DNA of 64,000 nt, taken from positions 124,001-188,000 of the forward strand of contig JAPJBO010000226.1 of the NCBI GenBank assembly GCA_030068145.1, read 5' to 3'. Both the position numbers and the translations under genes were made by a program. The notes beneath the pieces are model-generated. The model was not told the DNA's origin. It worked only from the letters and a program-made list of their open reading frames with translations, and ran no database searches. Positions 33,028 to 42,850 of the stretch are shown here, piece after piece; within the stretch, counting starts at the first letter, position 1; the number at the start of each line of letters is the position of its first letter. The stretch is from Diplonema papillatum (lineage: Eukaryota; Euglenozoa; Diplonemea; Diplonemida; Diplonemidae).

Positions 33028-33539
33028 TGTCGGCCGCGAGAAATTTTTTCGACGAATTGTGAATTCTCAAAAGTACCATGAAAAAACGGTAAAAAAAAGC
33101 CCGGGGTGGGGGTACCCCACGGCCTGCCCCAGAAAAGTGGGGTAGCTCGCTAGAGAGCTAAATTGAGAATTTCAATTTACCAACCTCTAGACTCGGAAAA
33201 AGACTCCTGTGACCGACACCACGAACACATTCGGTGACACCACGAACACATTGTGTGAGAGGAGGGGAGAGTCGAAGATTGCTCGGCCTCGTTGTCAAGG
33301 CCAAGAACCGCGGAAGAAGGCAGTGGGTGGTTGTCCGTTCTGGCTTGGCGTCAAAAGGTAAGGCTCAGCCGGTTGCGCACTTATTTGCGAAGCCATTGTT
33401 CGCACCTGCCTTGAGTGAAAGCTGCGCGACATAATATTGTAGTCGCTCCGTCAGTCCGTCAACAGGCCCACACCCACGTCCTATAGAAGTCCTACTTTCC
33501 CATTTTAGCGTTCCATTTTAGCGTTGTTTGTGACCTACT

Positions 33540-34076
33540 TTAGTGTCGCAACCTTTTCGCTACCTGCCCGTTTATTGCCAACTCGAATAGAAGTCTTACA
33601 CTTGCAATTTGGAAACAACCCAAGACAATCGTCGCAAACCCCGAAGGGGAAGTGACGTCACGCACTTCTACCGCCTGAAATACCGCTTCTCGCCCCTCTA
33701 CGTCATCCGATATTTCAAACGACAAGACTATCCCGCTGCCAGAAAGGGTGCCCGTCTCGAACGCCAACCGCCACCTGCGGTTGAGCAAAGTGAAAGCGGC
33801 GGGTCTGTGTTCTCGCGGGATGCGAAGCCACACCTGGTGCGCCGAGTCGGCCATGTGCAGCGCGGCGATGATCGGAGCCGCCAGCTGCGGGCTGCTGCCG
33901 TCCGCAAAGTCCGAGTTCTGGCGCTGGAGGTTCGAGAAGCTGCTGGTGAAGGACGCCGCCCCGGGGACGCGGTTCGGCACCCTCACAGACACCGTCGTCT
34001 CCGTTTCGAGGTCGTCCAGCTCGAGGGCCCCTACGTCGACCAGGCTGTGTGTTAGTAGAGTCAGTTTGGCCACCAT
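33540..34076 (-). CDS. hypothetical protein, possibly a single exon of a longer gene
   Basis: ATG at 34076 opens a frame of 178 codons. The first 120 residues look like a folded beta-rich domain (TVSVRVPNRVPG, HQVWLRIPREHR, WRLAFETGTLSGSGIVLSFEI) and the DNA is GC-rich like other host exons. The last 50 codons are less convincing and may be intronic read-through. I recognise no family. There is no close neighbour; repeats lie on both sides. Confidence 0.5.
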   Translation of the reverse strand: MVAKLTLLTHSLVDVGALELDDLETETTVSVRVPNRVPGAASFTSSFSNLQRQNSDFADGSSPQLAAPIIAALHMADSAHQVWLRIPREHRPAAFTLLNRRWRLAFETGTLSGSGIVLSFEISDDVEGREAVFQAVEVRDVTSPSGFATIVLGCFQIASVRLLFELAINGQVAKRLRH

Positions 34077-34982
34077 CTTCGACTCCGAGTGAAACGAGTT
34101 GAAGCCGCGTGCTATGACCCCCCCAGCAGACCTGGCTCACACACAACGCTGCTACGGCTAGCGGTGGGGTTTCGCTCGACTCGTGGTATCCACCAGAAGA
34201 GCCCGCGAGGAATTGGTTTGTTTGCCAAGGCAAGCAAGAATTTCTTGAAGAAGCTCCTTGGCGATAAACCAATAACTGCGGCCCCCGAAGGGAGCTTTTC
34301 AGCTTATTGCAGCTCAACTACGCAACGTGTTGGCAGCGGTTTTGATCTGAATGCGTACAGGACAAAAGCGGGGCAATCGCTGTGCCATACCTGAGGCACC
34401 CAGTGGCCAGCAACTGGGCGAAACGAAGTTGGTCCTCTGTGAGCGCGCCTTTGTTAGCCCGTGACGAAACTCTGACGAGGTCGCCTGCACAAGACACTGA
34501 TGCAGACAAGGAAACCGATTCGCTTCTGTAGGGGTGGGGCGCGATTGCACTAGGCAACGATACTGCCAACGAATCAAAATAGAGCGACATGTGTGATCCG
34601 GCGTAGACCGGTGATGCCTCATGTGAGGCCGATGAACATTCGAGGTACAAAATATTTTCGTTCATGTTAGGGAGCACAGATTTTTTCCTGAGCGGGCCAC
34701 CAGCCCACCATTTATAGGGGGGGGGGTGGGGGACCCACCTTTTCCCCCCAGGAGGGTCCGGTTTTCCAGAATTCTGGAATCACTCCGGATTGGTGTTCTC
34801 CGCGAGTTTTTCAGAAAATTTTCAGATATCCCGCCAAAAAACATGAAAAACAGGGGGGTGCGGGGGGCTACGCCCCCCGCCCAAACGGTACGGGTTTTCC
34901 AATAAACTTTCCAACCCCCTTTCAACAATCCTGTTGGTGTTTCTCACTTAGAAATCTACAGCTAGACCACTTTTCAGACAAC
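34077..34982. other. intergenic, no gene seen
   Basis: Short frames only. Two C/G-rich hairpin-prone patches lie at about 34705-34760 and 34850-34890. Confidence 0.4.
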
Positions 34983-35549
34983 AAAAACTGGGGTTGTCCC
35001 ACCTTTTTGGATCACCAAAACTGACGTTTGAGGGTTGTCCCACTTTTTTGGGTCACCAATACTGACGTTTGAGGGTTGTCCCACTTTTTTCGATGACCAA
35101 TACTGACGTTTGAGGTCGTCCCACTTTTTTGGATGATCAATACTGACGTTTTAGGGTTGTCCCACTTTTTCGATGACCAATACTGACGTTCGAGGGTTGT
35201 CCCATATTTTTGGGTCACCAATACTGACGTTTGAGGGTTGTTCCACCTTTTTGGATCACCAATACTGATGTTTGAGGGTTGTCCCACTTTTTTCGATCAC
35301 CAATACTGACGTTTGAGGGTTGTCCCACTTTTTTGGATCACTAAAACTGACGTTTGAGGGTTGTCCCACTTTTTTCGATGACCAATACTGACGTTTGAGG
35401 GTTGTCCCACTTTTTTCGATGACCAATACTGACGTTTGAGGGTTGTCCCACACTTTTGGATCACCAATACTGACGTTTGAGGGTTGTCCCACTTTTTTCG
35501 ATGACCAATACTGACGTTTGAGGGTTGTCCCACTTTTTTGGGTCACCAA
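34983..35549. repeat. 41-bp minisatellite, array 1
   Basis: The unit CCAATACTGACGTTTGAGGG-TTGTCCCACTTTTTTCGATGA repeats about 14 times with a 41-bp period (a few units 39-40). The junction variants CGATGA, GGATCA and GGGTCA alternate. Because 41 is not a multiple of three, the minus-strand frames cycle through three readings and give a 41-residue peptide repeat. Coding use is not claimed. Confidence 0.92.
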
Positions 35550-36550
35550 GAATTGGAGCTGGCGTCTTCTGGCCTCTCGCACTGGCTTGGCTACCTGGGG
35601 CTTGTGCTGACCCCTTCCTCCGGTCGGCTCGTGCATCTCCATCTGAAAACAAAGGGTGAAACCAAAGCGGATACTTACAGACAAACGAAGGGGAAGAACA
35701 CCGACCATGAGGCAAGCTATGATCGCCGCTGGGACGACGTCACGCGGGGGATGGAGGGTGGGAAAAAGAATCGGGAAGGTGTGACTGACATTCTTTGATC
35801 CTGTTGGTTCAGGCTTGTTCAGGAGTGCTACCATTTACCGGGATATTACTAGTCGTCGAAGCCAGCCCCACCCCGAATTCTTCTGGTATCGATTCGAGGT
35901 GGTCGTGCTCGTCTAGGCCATGCGTCTTGCTCCAGTTCCCTCAGTAAACTGCAAGAATTGGAGCTGGCGTCTTCTGGCCTCTCGCACTGGCTTGGCTACC
36001 TGGGGCTTGTGCTGACCCCTTCCTCCGGTCGGCTCGTGCAGCTCCATCTGAAAACAAAGGGTGAAACCAAAGCGGATACTTACAGACAAACGAAGGGGAA
36101 GAACACCGACCATGAGGCAAGCTATGATCGCCGCTGGGACGACGTCACGCGGGGGATGGAGGGTGGGAAAAAGAATCGGGAAGGTGTGACTGACATTCTT
36201 TGATCCTGTTGGTTCAGGCTTGTTCAGGAGTGCTACCATTTACCGGGATATTACTAGTCGTCGAAGCCAGCCCCACCCCGAATTCTTCTGGTATCGATTC
36301 GAGGTGGTCGTGCTCGTCTAGGCCATGCGTCTTGCTCCAGTTCCCTCAGTAAACTGCAAGAATTGGAGCTGGCGTCTTCTGGCCTCTCGCACTGGCTTGG
36401 CTACCTGGGGCTTGTGCTGACCCCTTCCTCCGCCTCTGCATCTCCATCTGAAAACAAAGGGTGAAACCAAAGCGGATACTTACAGACAAACGAAGGGGAA
36501 GAACACCGACCATGAGGCAAGCTATGATCGCCGCTGGGACGACGTCACGC
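35550..36550. repeat. 405-bp tandem repeat, 2.5 copies, third copy interrupted
   Basis: Copies are at 35550-35954, 35955-36359 and 36360-36550; the last has a small deletion near 36433 and stops abruptly at GACGTCACGC. The missing part of the third copy resumes at 39916. On the minus strand each unit can encode two short blocks (LLRELEQDAWLDEHDHLES in the 39.9-40.1-kb piece, EMHEPTGGRGQHKPQVAKP), the second preceded by a GTAAGT...TTTTCAG segment that looks like a 36-nt intron. The unit may therefore derive from a gene fragment. Confidence 0.88.
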
Positions 36551-36559
36551 CACCTGCCC

Positions 36560-39403
36560 CCTCGCGAGTAAAGAATGCCCTCACCGCAAGTAAAAGTCGC
36601 TGTCGATCCTCTGAGGCGTCAGCGGCAAGGGCAACTCTTGAAGGGACATCGGCCGGGTTTTCCTTCGTGCTGATCCACGAGATGGACCAGGAACATTTCA
36701 AATCCCGTAGTCGGGTCAACGCGTGCACAACTGCGTCATTCAATGACTTGTTCAACATGCAGTTTTTCTTTCGCGCCACCCCGACCACGGTCGTGTTGTC
36801 GACATGGACGTCGACTGCGCTCCCTGGGGTAGCGCATCCACCGCTCTCTTCAGAGCCAGTGCTTCGAGTGTGTTGATGTGGTGCCGAGCTTCCTGCTCGG
36901 TCCATGTACCACCCAACACAGTCAATTCTGCTGTCTGCCGGTCGACCAGGACAGCACCCCACCCCTGCAGTGACGCGTCTACGTAGACCGCGTACGGGCG
37001 ACTCGTGGACGGGCGCGTGAACTTTCTGCTCACATCGACCGAATCGATCCACGATCGCAAATCTCTCTGTACGGAGGCCGGCACAGGCACAGTCTCTGAT
37101 TGTGTGCGAGTTCCCTTGTTGAGGCTGTTCGTTATCCGTCGTAAGAACTTGACGGCGAACAAGAACGAGCCGGGGAACGCGTTCGCGACTGCACTCGCAT
37201 GGAGCAGGCGGCCGCTGAGCGATTCTAAATCGCCGGCGGAGGGACTAGACAAATCTACGGCCCGGATCTTTTCGATCAAGCGAGCCGCAGGAGAGACGGT
37301 CTTCCGACCATGGTCAAAAGTTACTCCTATAAAATCATAACCCGAGGAAGCGTCGTTGCTATCCTCGGGCTTCCAAGAAGCATGTACCCGTGCGGCCAGC
37401 CGATCGAGTTTCTCGGTCTGGCAGAGCACTGCGGCACGGGACCCACAAAGACGAATGTTGTCCACCCAGGCGTGGACTGTTACTCCGTCGGCCACAAATT
37501 CGGCGGCGGCGAAATCTGGGTGGCCAGCCAATACGGCTGTCAGAGTGTGCATCAACTCTGGTGCACACGAGTGTCCCATGGGCAGCCTATTCAGAACGTA
37601 GGCGTATCCATGCTCATCGAGGAAACCGAAGTTTTTTCGTGCATCCTCCGGGACTTCAATCTGATAGAAGCCACAACGCAAATCGCGCGTTGTGGCGCAT
37701 TCGGACTCCACGACATCGAGGTACTCCGAAACGTGGCCCAGCGGTACCTGGGCCACGTAGCCCTGGCGGTTCAGCAAGTCATTGGCCTCCTGCGTCCAGA
37801 GGATGAAACGCTGGCGCAGGCGACCTGCCTTGTCCTCCACCACCGTGAATGGCACATTGCGGAAAGTGCCCGGCGTGTCGGACGGTGACGCAATGCCCAA
37901 TCTGACGAGTTCAGAAGCGTGGGCGTTCAAAAGGTGACTCCTCTGTCCGCCCCCGGGTGTGCTTTCATTCTGATCCCGAACGGGGGAAAACGTGGCGCTC
38001 CAAACCGAGTCAAACCTAACGCGAACGTCAGGCTTCATCCTCTCCCGAAGCGACTCTGTGTCCATGGCGGGCACTTCCGCCACATGGAGGGGGGCCTCCC
38101 TCTCGGACGGAGACAACGGCAGACGCGTGTTGTGGGCACGTCTTGTGAAACTGCGGACCCGCCGGCCCACAATATCACTCAGCGGAGCCAGGGCACCTAC
38201 ATGGGGAGGTAGAGCTGTAAAACCGGAACTTGCCACGTCGAGAGGGGGAGGCAATTCGTCAGGAGGCAGCAGGTCAGCCACCCTAAACTCCGGCACCAAC
38301 GGGCGAAACAATCCCTGCGGAGCCGAGACTCCCGAGATGTGGTGCACAGGCGCCGTTGCACCGGAGCTTTCAGGTCCACCTGGTGCAGCTGATCCCCCTA
38401 CAACGCCAGGCTGAGGAAGAGACCGCGAAAACGCGGTACCAACTGGTGGTAACCACCCTGGAGGTGAAGAACCACCCATGAAAAACGGTCCTTGCGGAGA
38501 ACCCCAAGGATACAGAAATGGAACAATGGTTTGATTCAAACCAGACGGAGCGAATCCTGTAAAACATGACGGGTCAAACCCGCTAACCGCCCCGGGAGCC
38601 ATCCCAAGGGCAGGTTCCCATTCACCTGTCGCGAAACATGTCGCCTCCCCAAAAACCTCAACCGGACCGGGTCGTAGCGCGCCGCCTGAGCACGCCACGT
38701 CGTGTCCCACCAGGGAACCTTCTACCGGACCGAGTCGCTGCGCATCAGGGCATGTGCTGCCCAACCCGACACCGCCGCCGTGGCAGATGTCATGCGCTGC
38801 GTAACCGCAAGTCGTCGCGCCTGCGGGGTCACGCGCTGCGTCACTCTGCGGGTCTGAAGCCGCACCGAGTCGCTGCGCAGGGGGTTCCCCTGCAATCGGG
38901 GAAGAATGGGATTCACGGGAGTCAGGCGACCGGGCGGTGCCCGGATGGTGTCCAACGAGAGACACTCCCGCAAAGTTGATTGAATGTGGGGGATTGCCGA
39001 TTGATTGGGGGGGAAGCTGCAGCGTGTCGTCTCCAGACGCATCTCCCCTCGGGGCGGTGCACCGAGCGGGCAAGAGGGGCACCAGCCGGGCACACCGCGC
39101 CTGCACCGGGGCGGCGTGGGGGTCGTGGTAGCGGACGTGGGAGCGGGGCAACGGGCCGTCGGATGACTGGGGAGGTGAGACGGTAGTCGGCGGCATCGAC
39201 TGGCGCTGATCGCGCTTGCGCCGGCGTCGGACCGCGGGGGGAATGCGCCTCTTCCGTCCGCGAACACCGCCTCCGGTACCAGAGGAACATCCGCCGTCGA
39301 ATCCCCGGCGTTCTAGCCACAGCCACCGCTCTGTCCAGGGGGTCCTCGCTCTCCAGCTGCATGTGCATCCGGAACTCTTCGCGCGAGAACCCCCCCTGCG
39401 CAC
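36560..39403 (-). pseudogene. RT-RNase H polyprotein of insertion B, one visible frameshift
   Basis: The frame from 39403 to 36752 encodes a proline/glycine-rich N-terminal half of about 430 residues and then an RT domain (RFILWTQEANDLLNRQGYVA, FGFLDEHGYAYVLNRLPMGHS). The catalytic box is AWVDNIRL (about 37450) where YxDD is usual. RNase H starts at YAVYVDASLQGWGAVL with the acidic residue in NTLEALALK. At about 36850 the frame shifts, and the RNase H end continues in the frame ending at 36522 (VDVHVDNTTVVGVARKKN, ISTKENPADVPSR), a DIRS/caulimovirus-type RNase H signature. The frameshift makes it a probable pseudogene; programmed shifting is less likely at this position. Confidence 0.78.
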
Positions 39404-39665
39404 ACAAGAACTCTATGCGCAGCTCGCGCAGCAGCAACTCCCCAAGCGCCTTGAACTGCGGCCGACTGCGCCACCCTTCGAGCGACTCGGCGACAAACAG
39501 CCACTCTCTCAGGGGCGCAAACCTGCTCTCCAACGAGCACGCACAACCAGGTCCGAACTGATGACCCGGCAGAACGTACTCCACCTGCAGATCACGCGCC
39601 ACATCGGCCGCGCGCTGGCCACACCCCAAATCGCGCCACGCAGCGCCCGTCTTCAGGTCCCTCAT
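38922..39665 (-). CDS. N-terminal (gag-like?) open frame of insertion B
   Basis: ATG at 39665 starts a 247-codon frame that overlaps the RT polyprotein in another phase. Residues 1-130 look folded (RMHMQLESEDPLDRAVAVA, RRRMFLWYRRRC); the rest is arginine/proline-rich and probably a shadow of the polyprotein. Its position 5' of RT suggests a gag or leader protein. No known domain was recognised. Confidence 0.45.
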   Translation of the reverse strand: MRDLKTGAAWRDLGCGQRAADVARDLQVEYVLPGHQFGPGCACSLESRFAPLREWLFVAESLEGWRSRPQFKALGELLLRELRIEFLCAQGGFSREEFRMHMQLESEDPLDRAVAVARTPGIRRRMFLWYRRRCSRTEEAHSPRGPTPAQARSAPVDAADYRLTSPVIRRPVAPLPRPLPRPPRRPGAGAVCPAGAPLARSVHRPEGRCVWRRHAAASPPINRQSPTFNQLCGSVSRWTPSGHRPVA

Positions 39666-39915
39666 CTCGACATGAGCGACAAAAGGAGAAAGAGGTGTGA
39701 AAACGGGTTTTTGCCTGGAGGCTCGTCGGGGCTCCTCGTGTGTTGTGTAGGGTGCTTTCTGCTTTGCGGAAAAAGGAACTAAGTAGGAAGAAGGGAGGTG
39801 TGTTGCGGGTTTCTTCGCGTTGGGGGTGTCCGTATGCCTTACAAAAAAGAGGAAAGTAAGGCCCCTCGCGGGTTTCTACGGCCGGTTGTGTGCTTACAGA
39901 AAAAGAGGTAAGCAA

Positions 39916-40105
39916 AAAAGAATCGGGAAGGTGTGACTGACATTCTTTGATCCTGTTGGTTCAGGCTTGTTCAGGAGTGCTACCATTTACCGGGATATTA
40001 CTAGTCGTCGAAGCCAGCCCCACCCCGAATTCTTCTGGTATCGATTCGAGGTGGTCGTGCTCGTCTAGCCATGCGTCTTGCTCCAGTTCCCTCAGTAAAC
40101 TGCAA
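39916..40105. repeat. remaining half of the third 405-bp unit
   Basis: It resumes at AAAAAGAATCGGGAAGG, exactly where the copies at 35550 and 35955 would continue after 17 further bases, and ends CTCAGTAAACTGCAA before the second 41-bp array. Confidence 0.9.
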
Positions 40106-40636
40106 TACTGACGTTTGAGGGTTGTCCCACTTTTTTCGATGACCAACACTGACGTTTGAGGGTTGTCCCACATTTTTGGATCACCAATACTGACGTTTGA
40201 GGGTTGTCCCACTTTTTTCGATGACCAATACTGACGTTTGAGGGTTGTCCCACTTTTTTGGGTCACCAATACTGACGTTTGAGGGTTGTCCCACTTTTTT
40301 GGATCACCAATACTGACGTTTGAGGGTTGTCCCACTTTTTTGGATCACCAATACTGACGTTTGAGGGTTGTCCCACTTTTTTGGATCACCAATACTGACG
40401 TTTGAGGGTTGTCCCACTTTTTTGGATCACCAATACTGACGTTTGAGGGTTGTCCCACTTTTTTGGGGCACCAATACTGACGTTTGAGGGTTGTCCCACA
40501 TTTTTGGATCACCAATACTGACGTTTGAGGGTTGTCCCACTTTTTTCGATGACCAATACTGACGTTTGAGGGTTGTCCCACATTTTTGGATCACCGATAC
40601 TGACGTTTGAGGGTTGTCCCACTTTTTTCGATGACC
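40106..40636. repeat. 41-bp minisatellite, array 2
   Basis: About 13 units of the same 41-bp repeat as 34983-35549. The array ends inside the RT frame of the next element: the CGATGACCA of the last unit is joined directly to RT coding sequence. Confidence 0.92.
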
Positions 40637-41860
40637 ACGTGCCTTCCCCCAAAAGCGATGCCGCCCGGCGCAGAAAAGCCATCGCCGAACGCAGAAAACA
40701 GAGTCGTCGCCTGGTCGAGAACAAGAACCAAACCACGCCGCCGAACACAGTAAAAACCTGCCGGGGTGTCGCACTCCCGCCCATGACCGGCGCGAGGGCT
40801 TCGCCCCCTAGGAACTTTTTCACCCACGACGGCGCCGATCGGTAGCGAGAAGGCTCGACCCCCAAATCGAACTCGAGACCGAGAGCCTCGAAACGGCTGA
40901 GCGGGCGTCCGTACATGCTGTCATGAGTATTCATGGCAGCGCCGACCAGCTGGCAGCGGTGTTGGAAACGCCGATAGCGTCTCTCTGCTTCCTCGTACGA
41001 GGTGCCAATCACAAAGAAGTTGTCGACCCAGCACACACCTTCGGACTCCGGCAACAGGACACGCGCTGTCCGCTGGGCTATACAGGGGGCCCAGTTCCAG
41101 CCCATGCACATCACGGAGAGCTGAACCTTCGTAAATCGACCCCTTGGGCCAGACAGGTTCATGCCAAAGAAACGCGAGACCGACTCCTCGAGGGGGAACT
41201 GGTAGAACCAGCTCACAGCATCCGCCTGCGCTACAAACTTCGACGCGAGGAACCTGCTCACAACATCGTCGATGCCGGGAAGAAGCATGGCCGGGGGCTT
41301 CTTCATCAGTGCGTTGAGTTTCCGGCCATCCGCGACCAGACGAAGCCCCCCGGACTTCTTCTCAACTGTAAAAGCTGGCAAGACCACACAGGCGTCTGTA
41401 CGCGCCCGCACCACGCCGTACGACTCCAACGTCGGAAGGTGGCGCAGCATGAATCGAGAGAGCCCCCTCGGGAGCCCGGGGTCTCCGTCCAGGATGGGAC
41501 GCGCCCCATCGCGCATGGCCCCTAGAAAAGCCTCACGAGACCGTATAACGTCCAGCACGCCGACTAGAACGCCCTCTGTGTCCAGGCAAACGAGCGCATC
41601 AAAGTTAAGACGAGAAGTTGAGATCGGGGCCAGCTTCCCCCTCGCCTTCGCCGCGGGAACCGAGACACTTCCGCCTGTAGTCCTGATGCAGAGCGCCTGG
41701 CTGTAAGGAAAGGCGATGTCAGGACCCCCCGTCTCAAGGGACGTGGGATCGTACGGAGAAAGGTGATGGTATTTGGGACGCCGGACTCTTGGAAAAGCCG
41801 GGGCGAGCGGGAGGATCGGCTTTTTCACGGGAGGACGTTCACGGCGAGGAGGCCCGACGA
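40637..41860 (-). pseudogene. reverse transcriptase of element C, truncated before RNase H
   Basis: The frame overlaps the end of the recombinase and encodes VVLPAFTVEKKSGGLRLVAD, the palm strand FVAQADAVSWFYQFPLEES, SVMCMGWNWAPCIAQRTARV and the catalytic box VCWVDNFFVIG (about 41010-41035). As in insertion B, VDN stands in place of the usual YxDD, so this is a lineage feature rather than damage. The open frame continues into the repeat array and loses homology at 40637. Confidence 0.75.
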
Positions 41861-42850
41861 AGTCGCCGTCTCGCGGGCCACGGCCAGCTTCCCGGCTGGC
41901 AGATACCGGACCAAGGCATCCAGACTGCTGTGGCGCGACACTCGTCGTATCTCCTCCAAGTGGAGCCCCTTCTGGAGTAGGCGGAACAGGGCCCCCCGGC
42001 GAATCGAGTGGCCGGTTAACTCCGGCCGAGCCCGCTTCAGGGCCGCTTTCACCTGCGCGTATGACACGGACAGGATCAGCTCCCCAGGAGGCCGTCCCTC
42101 GACATGCCGCCGAAGCTCGGCCGACCAGTCTTCCGACAGCACCAGACCAGTGGTGACACCCAGACGGAAAGGGTCCGACTTCGTTTGTGACCAATTCACA
42201 GCGACGAAACCGTCCTCCCAGGAGACGTCCCCAACCGTCAGGCGAGTAACGTCCGACACCCGCGCGGCCCCCGCCCATGCAAGAGCTATCGCAAGCCCAA
42301 CCTGTGAGCCCGCCTCCTTCCTGAGCACCCTCTGGATGTCCTGGTGCGTAGCGGGGACCGCCTGGCGCGTCGGGCGCATAGCGCCCTGCCTCCGTAGAGA
42401 CCTCTCGAAGTCGCGCACCACCTGCGAGTCGCTGATGGGCGCGCCAACCCGGCGCTGGGCTGACTTGAGGTCCTGCAGATACTGCAGCGCTGACGAGCAC
42501 ACTATGGGAGCGCGCCCGGGCTCCCCCAGCATCTTCCTTGTCAGCCACAAAACGACAGCCGTTGGGACGTCGATCTCCCGCTCCGAGCGGGACTCCCAAT
42601 TCCACTTGAACTGGAGCATACGTCGGTGCGTCGACTCCAAGGACCGCCACGTCGAGCTCGCGAGCGCAAGCGACAGATGGTTTCGCGCCGCAACTTCGAC
42701 GCGTCGCATCTCCTGTTTTGACGGTGGCGCTTCGACGAGCACCGGTCGTCCGCGCTTCAACTTTGCGGGTGCCTCGAGCCCCTTCAAGAAGGTTGTGATA
42801 GGGAAGTGCGAGGGTGGGCAGGGTGGGCAGACGACATTTCCGTTCACCTT
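41825..42850 (-). CDS. tyrosine recombinase (phage-integrase family) of element C
   Basis: In the frame open from 43069 to 41825 the recombinase follows the end of gag. Numbered from 43069, the catalytic set is R270 (GAARVSDVTRL), a candidate lysine K297 (QTKSDP), the HxxR box H354-R357 (TGHSIRRGAL), H380 (VSRHSSLDALVRYL) and the nucleophile Y389. All key residues are present. The N-terminal core-binding region includes STWRSLESTHRRMLQFKW. The frame differs from gag and overlaps its end, so expression probably needs frameshifting or re-initiation. It would cut and join the circular cDNA without target duplication. Confidence 0.85.
   Translation of the reverse strand, partial: KVNGNVVCPPCPPSHFPITTFLKGLEAPAKLKRGRPVLVEAPPSKQEMRRVEVAARNHLSLALASSTWRSLESTHRRMLQFKWNWESRSEREIDVPTAVVLWLTRKMLGEPGRAPIVCSSALQYLQDLKSAQRRVGAPISDSQVVRDFERSLRRQGAMRPTRQAVPATHQDIQRVLRKEAGSQVGLAIALAWAGAARVSDVTRLTVGDVSWEDGFVAVNWSQTKSDPFRLGVTTGLVLSEDWSAELRRHVEGRPPGELILSVSYAQVKAALKRARPELTGHSIRRGALFRLLQKGLHLEEIRRVSRHSSLDALVRYLPAGKLAVARETATSSGLLAVNVLP

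Larger units (their letters stand above)
36551..39915 (-). mobile_element. tyrosine-recombinase-class (DIRS/VIPER-like) retroelement, insertion B
   Basis: This segment splits the third 405-bp repeat unit. The flanking unit lacks 17 bp between the two sides, and no target duplication is visible, as expected for elements that do not use a DDE integrase. It contains an RT/RNase H frame and an N-terminal frame but no tyrosine recombinase, so it is either incomplete or relied on another copy. Confidence 0.75.
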
